Source of the DNA: Enterococcus songbeiensis | GTDB lineage: Bacteria; Bacillota; Bacilli; Lactobacillales; Enterococcaceae | NCBI RefSeq assembly: GCF_005405265.1 | Contig: NZ_BJDS01000009.1 | Span: 62,001-126,000, forward strand | Length of the DNA stretch: 64,000 nt | Direction: 5' to 3' | The notes under the pieces: model-generated | Database searches by the model: none | What the model was told of the DNA's origin: nothing | Seen by the model: the letters and a program-made list of their open reading frames with translations, nothing else | Shown: in pieces, positions 57,086 through 64,000 of the stretch | Layout: every line of letters starts with the position of its first letter | Numbering within the stretch: the first letter of the stretch is position 1 | Position numbers and translations under genes: made by a program

Positions 57086-58693
57086 TTATTCCAGTTTTTC
57101 ACGATTTTCCGCCATTTTTTCTGATTTTATTTCTTTAATTTCATCCCACTTATTATTCTTTAAAAAATCTTCAAAGGTATCTAAGGTTGAATCAAACGCA
57201 TTCTCATCTTTCGCACGAATCAATGAAATAACCGTACTGTTCAATTTTGTTTCAATAGCTTCATTTGAACGTGCCTCTTGTGTTCCTTGGTCTGGATTAA
57301 TATTCTCAATGACAAAATGAGGATATAGCTTACCTTCACCCCATTTTTGAATCTGAGTCAATGATGATTCTGTTTTTGCTTTTAACGCATTAGCTCGATC
57401 ATTATTGAAATAATTAAACCGACTAATTCCATATTTTTTATTATAGGCATCGTTATCAGTTTTTTCTAATTCGTTAACTTCAGACAAATACTCAATTTTG
57501 CCATCAGAATTATAATCATAAGTAACACCTTCAACACCAAACTTCGTTAAGATTTGACCAGGTTCATCAATTAAATAAGTAAACAACTGGGTTACCTTTG
57601 CTGGATCTTCTGCATCTTTTGTAATGTAGTTACTTAGCCACCCAGAAATACCCGTTTGGTTCATCGTTGCATCACGACCGGAAGTACTTGAAGGGCCATC
57701 AATAGCAATATAACGAGTACCTGAGTTCTTGGTGAAATCGTTGAAGTTACCTCCTTGTCCGCTCGTACCAGCAACCAAAACTGTTGCATATTGTCCATCT
57801 TTTACTTTCTCATCATAGGTTGGTCCATCATCGGTAAAGCTATCATCAGAAATGTTTCCATCACGATATACTTCATTTAACGTTTTCAACCATGCGATAT
57901 ATTCTTCGTCCAGATTACGATCATAATAGTTACCATCTTTATCTTCTAATGGTACACCTAGGAAATCTTGCAATTTATCAGTGAATGGACCTGCTGTGTC
58001 ACCTACAGTGGTAAATCCCATTGGGACTAAATCAGGATATTTTTCACTAATGTCCTTCATTGCTTTAACAAAATTTTCTGGTGTTGAAAGATCAGGCTTC
58101 CCTAACGCTTCATACACATCTTCACGAATCACAAAGTTATCATTGACCGGAATATTTCCGCTTTCATAATCAGCCGCAGTGTTAGAATAGTTCGGATAGC
58201 CATATGTTTTCCCATCATCCAGAGAATACCATTTGAATGTATCCTCAGTTACTGCTTTCATCAAGTATGGATCATATTTTTCTGCTAAATCATTTAAAGA
58301 ATAAGCCCAACTATCAGCTTTTAAAGCAGCCTGACCAGTTTTATTAGTCAATGTTACGATATCCGGCAGATCTCCACCCGAAATCATTGCATTTAATTTA
58401 GAATCATCTCCAGAAATAAACTCAATGTCAATGTTCAAATCTTTTTTTATTTGTGCCGTAGTGACATCTTCACCAAAAGGCAGAGCCGTCCAATCTGAAT
58501 TGATGTACCACGTAATTTTTGTAGTTTCTTTTTTTGTATCCAACTTCCAAGCAGGTGTAGTATCATCTAGTTTGTATCGATCTTTAATCGATACCTCTTT
58601 AGCTTCACTCTTATCATTATTTTTGCTGCTACCACATGCTGCTAATCCTAGTATTGCTGCTGCCAATAAAGTACCTGTGAACAACTTTTTCAT
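57086..58693 (-). CDS. LplA-type sugar-binding lipoprotein
   Basis: A 535-residue extracellular solute-binding protein. The signal peptide ends in LGLAAC with the lipid-anchored Cys20, followed by a Ser/Asn/Asp-rich linker. The long mature part belongs to the large LplA/YtcQ group that works with LplB/LplC permeases. It would capture the oligosaccharide substrate of this operon at the outer face. It lies 18 bases downstream of the second permease gene. ATG follows AAGAGGTTAAAAAA. Confidence 0.9.
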   Translation of the reverse strand: MKKLFTGTLLAAAILGLAACGSSKNNDKSEAKEVSIKDRYKLDDTTPAWKLDTKKETTKITWYINSDWTALPFGEDVTTAQIKKDLNIDIEFISGDDSKLNAMISGGDLPDIVTLTNKTGQAALKADSWAYSLNDLAEKYDPYLMKAVTEDTFKWYSLDDGKTYGYPNYSNTAADYESGNIPVNDNFVIREDVYEALGKPDLSTPENFVKAMKDISEKYPDLVPMGFTTVGDTAGPFTDKLQDFLGVPLEDKDGNYYDRNLDEEYIAWLKTLNEVYRDGNISDDSFTDDGPTYDEKVKDGQYATVLVAGTSGQGGNFNDFTKNSGTRYIAIDGPSSTSGRDATMNQTGISGWLSNYITKDAEDPAKVTQLFTYLIDEPGQILTKFGVEGVTYDYNSDGKIEYLSEVNELEKTDNDAYNKKYGISRFNYFNNDRANALKAKTESSLTQIQKWGEGKLYPHFVIENINPDQGTQEARSNEAIETKLNSTVISLIRAKDENAFDSTLDTFEDFLKNNKWDEIKEIKSEKMAENREKLE

Positions 58694-58711
58694 TTTTTTA
58701 ACCTCTTTCTT

Positions 58712-59593
58712 TTATTCTTTAACAGCACCGGCCATCATTCCGCCGATGAAATGTTTTTGAAGTAACGGATAGATAATCAAAATAGGAACGGTAGTGATTA
58801 CAATTGTAGCCAACTGCACCCCACGGGTTGTTGCTTGCACTACGACATCAGTACTACCGCTCTCAGTCATCGTGCTAAGATTCGATTGAACGATAATTTC
58901 ATAAATCTTCATTTGAAGTGGATAAAGAGCTTCTTTGGTAATATACAATTTTGTTGTCATAAAATCGTTCCATTGTCCTACCCCGTTAAACAAAATAATA
59001 GTGGCCAATGCCGGTTTTGTCAGCGGTAAAAAAATCTTAGTGAATATGGTGAATTCACTTGCTCCATCAATTTTTGCAGACTCTTCCAAAGACGCGGGAA
59101 TTTCTCTAAAGAAGTTCATGAGAATAACTGTGTCGTAATAACTGAATAACGCTGGGATAATATATACCCAAAATGTATCTAGCAAACCTAAAGATTTAAT
59201 TAGTAAATATGTTGGAATCATCCCTCCACCAAAGTACATGGTTATTACCCCTAATGTGGTGTAGAAGCTTCGGCCAATAAGGCGAGATTTACTAAGCCCA
59301 TAAGCCACTAGCGCACAAAAAAATGTATGAGTGGCTGCACCAATAACCGTTTTTAAAATTGATATTCCAAATGCTCTTGGAATGCTAGCGTCAGATAAGA
59401 CTTTTTTATAGTTTTCCAAAGTAAACTGCTTTGGCCATAAAACTAAATTACTCTGTCCTAAACCAGAATTTGCTGAAAAAGAAGAAACTAAGATATTCCA
59501 GATAGGTACGATAATCACGAGGGAAAAGACGATGAGGATCAGCGTATTAAAAAAGTAAAACCATTTATTTTCTTGTGAATGTCGTTTAATCAT
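58712..59593 (-). CDS. ABC sugar permease, LplC/YtcP type
   Basis: A 293-residue permease with six membrane segments and the cytoplasmic EAA loop (SLEESAKIDGASEFTIF) typical of carbohydrate CUT1 permeases. It pairs with the LplB-type permease encoded 11 bases upstream. No ATPase gene is in the operon, so a shared MsmX/MsmK-type ATPase is needed. ATG follows GTAGGAGGAAAAATC. Confidence 0.92.
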   Translation of the reverse strand: MIKRHSQENKWFYFFNTLILIVFSLVIIVPIWNILVSSFSANSGLGQSNLVLWPKQFTLENYKKVLSDASIPRAFGISILKTVIGAATHTFFCALVAYGLSKSRLIGRSFYTTLGVITMYFGGGMIPTYLLIKSLGLLDTFWVYIIPALFSYYDTVILMNFFREIPASLEESAKIDGASEFTIFTKIFLPLTKPALATIILFNGVGQWNDFMTTKLYITKEALYPLQMKIYEIIVQSNLSTMTESGSTDVVVQATTRGVQLATIVITTVPILIIYPLLQKHFIGGMMAGAVKE

Positions 59594-59604
59594 GATTTTT
59601 CCTC

Positions 59605-60516
59605 CTACAAAATGACCGATTTTCCATTATTCAAACTACGGGTTACTCGATCGGTAATCACCAGTAAAATCACAGAAATCACGGAAATTCCTAATCCGAC
59701 TGCAGTCGCATATGAGAAATCACCTTGCGCAAGACCCATACGATAAACAAATGAATTGATTACTTCAGATTTACCTTGGTTCTGCGAGTTCATCAATACT
59801 AAAGTTTGATCAAGATTCGACCCCAAAATTCCACTGACATTTAGAATTAAATTCAATGATATAATTGGAGTCAACAAAGGTAATGTAATTTTTCTAATCT
59901 GCATCATCTTAGTAGCACCATCAATTCGTGCCGCTTCATAGAAAGTTGGATCAATTCGAGACATACCTGCCAAATAAAGAATCGTTCCCCAGCCAACTTC
60001 TTTCCACAAGTCGGATAAAACGGCAATCCACCAATACTTATCCGGATCTAACAAATGATTGACACCTTTATCCATAATCCCGGTAAACATCATTAATTGA
60101 TTTAAAAAACCGTTTGAGGATAACCATGAAATCAGCATTCCACCTAAAACAATCCACGAGAAAAAATGGGGAATGTAAGAAATCGTTTGAATTGCTTTTT
60201 TCAAATGACCATCTTTCATTTCAAATATCATAATGGCTAGAATAATAGGAATACCAAACCCTAAACCCAATTTTAGTAAACTAATTCCCAGTGTATTTCT
60301 GACTGCTTCCCAGAAAAATGAATCTTCTAGAATAATTTTAAAGTTTTCTAAACCAACCCATGGAGCAGAGGACATAGTATCGATAATCGTATAGTTTTTA
60401 AAAGCAATGATAATTCCATAAATTGGGATATAGTTGAAAACAATCATAAATGCCACACCAGGTAGAACCATCCAATGGAGCTGGCGTTGTTTCCAAATTT
60501 TTGACAATCTCTTCAT
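59605..60516 (-). CDS. ABC sugar permease, LplB/YteP type
   Basis: A 303-residue permease with six predicted membrane segments, a typical GVAFMIVFNYIPIYGIIIAF first span and the EAA loop TFYEAARIDGATKMMQIRKI. It forms the channel with the LplC-type partner. First gene of the nine-gene operon, with promoter and LacI-type operators upstream. ATG follows AGGAGAGGAGCAGCTTT. Confidence 0.92.
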   Translation of the reverse strand: MKRLSKIWKQRQLHWMVLPGVAFMIVFNYIPIYGIIIAFKNYTIIDTMSSAPWVGLENFKIILEDSFFWEAVRNTLGISLLKLGLGFGIPIILAIMIFEMKDGHLKKAIQTISYIPHFFSWIVLGGMLISWLSSNGFLNQLMMFTGIMDKGVNHLLDPDKYWWIAVLSDLWKEVGWGTILYLAGMSRIDPTFYEAARIDGATKMMQIRKITLPLLTPIISLNLILNVSGILGSNLDQTLVLMNSQNQGKSEVINSFVYRMGLAQGDFSYATAVGLGISVISVILLVITDRVTRSLNNGKSVIL

Positions 60517-60571
60517 AAAGCTGCTCCTCTCCTATAACCAACTTTTATTTTACAAACTCCTTTCAATTAGT

Positions 60572-60618
60572 GAAACGTTTCTACAAATGATTATAATCAC
60601 TTGTATCTGTAAATGCAA
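60572..60618 (-). promoter_or_regulatory. Operon promoter with LacI-type operator
   Basis: TTGCAT (60613-60618) and TATAAT (60590-60595) are 17 bases apart on the minus strand. The palindrome GAAACGTTTC (60572-60581) lies just downstream, over the likely transcription start, where repressor binding would block the operon. CcpA could use the same site. Confidence 0.72.
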
Positions 60619-60868
60619 GCCCTTTCAGATAAAAAGATTCATCTTTTTGATCCGACGGTTTAAAAACCTATAATAACGGCATTTAAGGGTGGGGCGCACG
60701 TTTTAAAACTGTTTTTTATCCAGTAAATAAAAAATTTTCAAATGATTTAAAACTAAAAATTCGTCGAAACGTTTTTATTTATGCTATTTTCTTTTGTATT
60801 TAATCGGTAAATGATAAAAGAAGCTTTGCAAACTTCAACAATATTTTTGAGCATTCTTTAATTTTCGA
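60619..60868. other. Intergenic region with a second LacI-type operator
   Basis: GAAACGTTTT at 60766-60775 matches the promoter operator in nine of ten bases and lies about 190 bases upstream of it. No gene and no convincing terminator for the YitT-like gene were seen here. Confidence 0.5.
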
Positions 60869-61510
60869 TTAATCACCTAACGAAACAGCTCTTTTATAAG
60901 ACAACATTTTCCCAAGGAGATACGAATGTACAAAACTAAATGCAATACCAATCACAATGGATTTCCATCCATAAACAAAGAAGCCAAAAGCAAGAACAAT
61001 AAAATTAATTGTGCGTATTCCATTTGCAATACTAAAATTCGGATTGTGTTTGTTTATAACCAGAGCTATAACGTCCATTCCAACTGTTGAAGCATTGGCA
61101 GAAATACAACAATAATAACCTAGCGCGATAACAAAGGAAGCAAAAATGAAATCAACGATAATATTTACCGAAAAATTTAGTGGAGATAAATAAAAAAGAG
61201 AAAAAAATAAATTATAGCAAATACTACTCAAGATAGATTTAAAAAAATTCTCTTTTCCCAAAAAAAGGAGACATACGCATAGTAAAATCAGGGTAAACCC
61301 ATTTGTAAGCCATAAAATGGGGATTCCAGATGCCTTTTCGAAAATCATTGCTAGGCTCGTAACACCTCCATTGATAATATTATTAGGTTTCATCCATTTT
61401 GCATAAGCTAATCCTAAAAAGACATTTCCTAAGATTATCTTTGCGATACCTTTAAAATCACTAGCTTTAGCATGCTCATTCCACTTAAAAATATTTGATT
61501 GTTCAGACAA
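60869..61510 (-). CDS. YitT-family membrane protein (short form)
   Basis: A 213-residue membrane protein with five to six hydrophobic segments and the DUF161 pattern (IAKIILGNVFLGLAYAKWM; NNIINGGVTSLAMI; ANASTVGMDVIAL). The usual C-terminal DUF2179 domain is absent, since typical YitT proteins have about 280 residues. Function unknown. Start TTG 61508-61510 after GGAGAGAGGTAATTTC. Confidence 0.8.
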   Translation of the reverse strand: MSEQSNIFKWNEHAKASDFKGIAKIILGNVFLGLAYAKWMKPNNIINGGVTSLAMIFEKASGIPILWLTNGFTLILLCVCLLFLGKENFFKSILSSICYNLFFSLFYLSPLNFSVNIIVDFIFASFVIALGYYCCISANASTVGMDVIALVINKHNPNFSIANGIRTINFIVLAFGFFVYGWKSIVIGIAFSFVHSYLLGKMLSYKRAVSLGD

Positions 61511-61549
61511 AGAAATTACCTCTCTCCTATAGAATGTGTTCCCAAAAGA

Positions 61550-61841
61550 TTAATATTGAAGCCGTTCTGTAAATTCAACTGCTAGATGGCTGCCCCCCCC
61601 TCCTTCGATTTTGAGACAACTTTTATTTTTCCATCAAATTCTATGGATTTTTTGAGCTCAGCACTAAATTTAATATGTTGAATGTATCATTTCTTAGATG
61701 CAATTACAATGATGCCCTTGTTTGAATTTGCTTTTAACATATCGAGTACTCATTCTATAAAGTATTCTTAATTGAGAGTCTTTTTTTGCCATCTGTTCCA
61801 CGAATGTTCTCTCCCTACGGAATAAATAAAGCATTTCCCAT
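61550..61841 (-). pseudogene. Degraded gene with stops and a G8 frameshift
   Basis: From ATG 61839-61841 protein-like segments follow in shifting frames: MGNALFIP, stop, GENIRGTDGKKRLSIKNTL, stop, MLKANSNKGIIVIASKK, stop, then YIQHIKFSAELKKSIEFDG and KIKVVSKSKEGG. A run of eight G (61592-61599) breaks the frame before SHLAVEFTERLQY and TAA. I do not recognise the parent family. Several stops and a homopolymer shift show decay. Confidence 0.45.
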
Positions 61842-61860
61842 AATCTATTGGTGACCGTTT

Positions 61861-61911
61861 AAAAAAAATGTTTGTAGATGCCTTAAATGACTCCGGCACT
61901 CTACAAACATT
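61861..61911 (-). terminator. Terminator of the SIS-PTS operon
   Basis: AATGTTTGTAGA and TCTACAAACATT form a perfect stem (with inner TGCC/GGCA pairs); on the minus strand eight T follow. Confidence 0.88.
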
Positions 61912-61919
61912 TAGCTTTT

Positions 61920-62657
61920 CTAAAACTTATAGTGAATTGACTCTTTGTATCTATCGAATAGCTCTTGATTCAATTGATCCCCACCATCTAAATTGGCGGA
62001 GTAAAAGATTGGCGGATATTTAATTCCTGATTCTACCATTCTTTTGCAGACTTCAACGATGATTGAATTCAAGATCGCCGCTCCTACTACAGTCGATGTA
62101 GGTCCGACCTTCTGTTGAATTCCATAAATCTCACAGCCGGCATCGCCAAGGTCACCATGATTATCAATGATTACATCGGAAATCTCGAATAGCCGTTTTC
62201 CTGAAGAATGTCTGCTAGTAACCGATTGTGAATATTCTACATTTGTCAGACAAATGATTTTTACTTTCTTTTTCTTCGCAGCTAACGCCAAATCAATAAT
62301 AATTGGGTTTCGACCAGAGACTGAGTGAAGTATTAACACATCATTTTCTTTAAAGTCGACAGTAGCTGCCAAAGAAGTTCCATAGCCTTCCAACCGCTCC
62401 ATTTTGCTAGTAAAAGTGATAGGTGACCGGTCCAGCATCACTTCTCGACCAAAAATAGGATTAATCGTCATCATTCCGCCTGCACGATAAAACATTTCTT
62501 CCGTCAATATTCCAGCGTGACTCGCACCAAACATATATACTGAGTGGTTATTTAGATTTGCAAAAGTTAGTAGTTTAATAGCTTTTTGGATATTCTCATT
62601 TTCTTTTTCTTCGACAATTTTTAATAAATGATGAACTTTTTCAAAATATTGTAACAT
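61920..62657 (-). CDS. SIS-domain protein (UPF0309-like)
   Basis: A 245-residue sugar-isomerase-domain protein. One SIS domain spans about 35-215, with MFGASHAGI and ILHSVSGRNPIIIDLAL as the phosphosugar-binding loops. It probably acts on the sugar phosphate delivered by the adjacent PTS, as an isomerase or deaminase-type enzyme; the reaction is not known. Start ATG 62655-62657 after TTGGAGGATTATAAA, one base behind the EIIC stop, so the genes are coupled. Confidence 0.82.
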   Translation of the reverse strand: MLQYFEKVHHLLKIVEEKENENIQKAIKLLTFANLNNHSVYMFGASHAGILTEEMFYRAGGMMTINPIFGREVMLDRSPITFTSKMERLEGYGTSLAATVDFKENDVLILHSVSGRNPIIIDLALAAKKKKVKIICLTNVEYSQSVTSRHSSGKRLFEISDVIIDNHGDLGDAGCEIYGIQQKVGPTSTVVGAAILNSIIVEVCKRMVESGIKYPPIFYSANLDGGDQLNQELFDRYKESIHYKF

Positions 62658-62658
62658 T

Positions 62659-63909
62659 TTATAATCCTCCAAACAAACTACCTATTCCTCGACCGATGAT
62701 TCCCCATAAAGACAGATCATTTCCACCGAAAATCAGAATCCAGTTTTGGATTGTCGAACTGAATATTGCAGCAGAGATTCCAACTAAAGCCACCATCGCA
62801 ATCGATGCGACTGCCGTACCAATGACGGCTCCTCGGAAACCACCCTGTCCTTCTCCAATAACAGCTGCTCCGCCACACTCAAAGAAACTGGTTATTACTA
62901 ACGGCACAATCAAAACTCCAAAAATATTAAAGGTATTGGCTATGATAACAAGTACAGTAGAAGTTATCATTGCAACAATAAAACCGATAATTACTGCATT
63001 AGGTCGATAGTTGAATAAAATAGGAACATCAAATGCAGGTTTTGCTCCGGGAACCACTTTTTCAGCAATTCCTTGAAAGGCTGGAATAATTTGATTAATC
63101 AGCAACCGTACCCCATATAACATAATTAATAATCCTGCACCAAAATTCAGCCCTGCCTCAATTGCAAACATTACTATGTTGCCGCCTTCCGGAATTAAAA
63201 CTGGGGCAATAATCCCTACAACAACATTCATTAGAAACATTACGATCGCACCGGTAATAGAAATCTCTCTAAAAAAAGATAAATTTTCAGGAACATTGAT
63301 ATCTTCCGTTGATTTTTCTTTATTCCCCACTCTTTTAGCTACGAATCCTGATATTAAAGATAAAATTCCAGTTGGATGACCAATTAAAAATGAATCATCT
63401 CCGGTAGCATCCCAAACATATTTACGCATAATCCAAGGCATAAATGACCAATAACAAGCTGACAATACCGCACTAATTATAATTAATAGCGTTCCTCTCA
63501 TCCCCGCCTCAACACCGGCTGCTACAAAGACAAACGGAAACCACCAAAGCATATGACCAGTTAAAAAGATTGTTTTTACTGGCGTAAATCTAGCAATCAG
63601 CAAGTGGATTACTAATCCCAAAAACATTGCTAAACCAACAGTTCCGCCATATTCAGCAGTAAAGGTCACATCTGACAAACCTTCAGAAACTTGGACCCCT
63701 AATTCTGTTTGAACCGCTGTATTAATGGGTGCAATCGTTCCAACTAACATGTTGACTCCAGCAGTCAACGCAACCATACCAAAAGCAGCAGTTAACGAGC
63801 CTTTTATGATTTCAGAAATAGGCTTTCTTTGAACAATCAATCCAATCATTGCAATTATTCCTAATAATACTGGTGGATTTTTAAGAATATGTTCTGTAAT
63901 AAAGTTCAT
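62659..63909 (-). CDS. PTS EIIC, ascorbate (SgaT/UlaA) or related family
   Basis: A 416-residue membrane protein with about ten or eleven segments and the EIIC-GAT/UlaA look: KGSLTAAFGMVALTAGVNML, LTGHMLWWFPFVF, CGGAAVIGEGQGGFRG. It transports a sugar acid or alditol-like substrate with EIIA and EIIB partners. An EIIB-like C-terminus is encoded directly upstream. The substrate cannot be read from sequence. ATG follows AAAGAGGAGAATGAT. Confidence 0.85.
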   Translation of the reverse strand: MNFITEHILKNPPVLLGIIAMIGLIVQRKPISEIIKGSLTAAFGMVALTAGVNMLVGTIAPINTAVQTELGVQVSEGLSDVTFTAEYGGTVGLAMFLGLVIHLLIARFTPVKTIFLTGHMLWWFPFVFVAAGVEAGMRGTLLIIISAVLSACYWSFMPWIMRKYVWDATGDDSFLIGHPTGILSLISGFVAKRVGNKEKSTEDINVPENLSFFREISITGAIVMFLMNVVVGIIAPVLIPEGGNIVMFAIEAGLNFGAGLLIMLYGVRLLINQIIPAFQGIAEKVVPGAKPAFDVPILFNYRPNAVIIGFIVAMITSTVLVIIANTFNIFGVLIVPLVITSFFECGGAAVIGEGQGGFRGAVIGTAVASIAMVALVGISAAIFSSTIQNWILIFGGNDLSLWGIIGRGIGSLFGGL

Positions 63910-63910
63910 A

Positions 63911-64000
63911 TCATTCTCCTCTTTCCTCTAAATATTTTTCCATTTGTTTTCTTACCTCTGCAATGTCCATATATTTCTTCACTGGATAAACCGGTGCTTT
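63911..64000 (-). CDS. PTS EIIB subunit (partial, C-terminal end)
   Basis: The last 29 codons of a minus-strand gene, containing VYPVKKYMDIAEVRKQMEKY, end at TGA 63911-63913, one base before the EIIC start. The PV-x-x-YMD segment near the C-terminus is typical of EIIB subunits of the ascorbate/galactitol families. The rest lies outside the window. Confidence 0.6.
   Translation of the reverse strand, partial: KAPVYPVKKYMDIAEVRKQMEKYLEERGE

Overview
The window reads as chromosomal DNA of a low-GC Gram-positive lactic acid bacterium, most likely an Enterococcus or a close relative. The evidence is the tdk-prfA-prmC-ywlC gene order, adjacent murT-gatD, T-box control of a branched-chain amino acid carrier, strong AGGAGG-type ribosome binding sites, several GTG/TTG starts, and many PTS and phosphorylase sugar systems. 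The species cannot be resolved from the sequence alone. No tRNA, rRNA, complete IS element, prophage or CRISPR array was seen.

Layout. 1-1210: start of a sugar ABC-transporter binding lipoprotein with LacI-type operators, then a T-box leader for brnQ. 1211-8450: brnQ, a monoglyceride-lipase-like hydrolase, panE, an XRE regulator broken by an amber codon, a C69 dipeptidase and a nitroreductase. 8450-9690: sparse, with a small membrane protein and a candidate secreted peptide. 9690-14340: a Phd-like orphan, an ABC exporter with its two-component system, and an aldo/keto reductase. 14413-21552: an aryl-beta-glucoside system (GH1, GH4, RpiR regulator, PTS IIBCA, BglG antiterminator) with two RAT-like RNA elements. 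21560-25260: an accessory stretch of tiny membrane proteins, several decayed, and an isolated signal peptidase. 25268-38414: housekeeping genes (mhqD/mhqO-like pair, ywlC, prmC, prfA, tdk, small enzymes, a Ktr/Trk potassium transporter, murT-gatD). A five-box DnaA cluster lies before ywlC. 38494-46920: an NAD(P)-binding protein, an EEP-fold enzyme, the maltose PTS/phosphorylase/MalR module, and manA. 48147-60775: a nine-gene operon that best fits beta-1,2-glucooligosaccharide (sophorooligosaccharide) use. 60869-64000: a YitT-like protein, a degraded gene, and an ascorbate/galactitol-type PTS with a SIS-domain protein.

How the genes work together. Sugar acquisition dominates. Beta-glucosides enter by the PTS and are cut by GH1/GH4 phospho-beta-glucosidases, under BglG/RAT, CcpA-type and RpiR-type control. 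Maltose enters by a PTS and is phosphorolysed by MalP, with MalR-like operators placed inside the promoters; the same operator type precedes the ABC binding protein at the window edge. The operon at 48293-60516 couples an LplABC-type importer with a GH94 1,2-beta-oligoglucan phosphorylase, a GH3 beta-glucosidase, a CE7 esterase, an EEP-fold hydrolase and its own LacI repressor. The last two hydrolases suggest, by inference, that the natural substrate may be a decorated beta-1,2-glucan. This is the most interesting system in the window.
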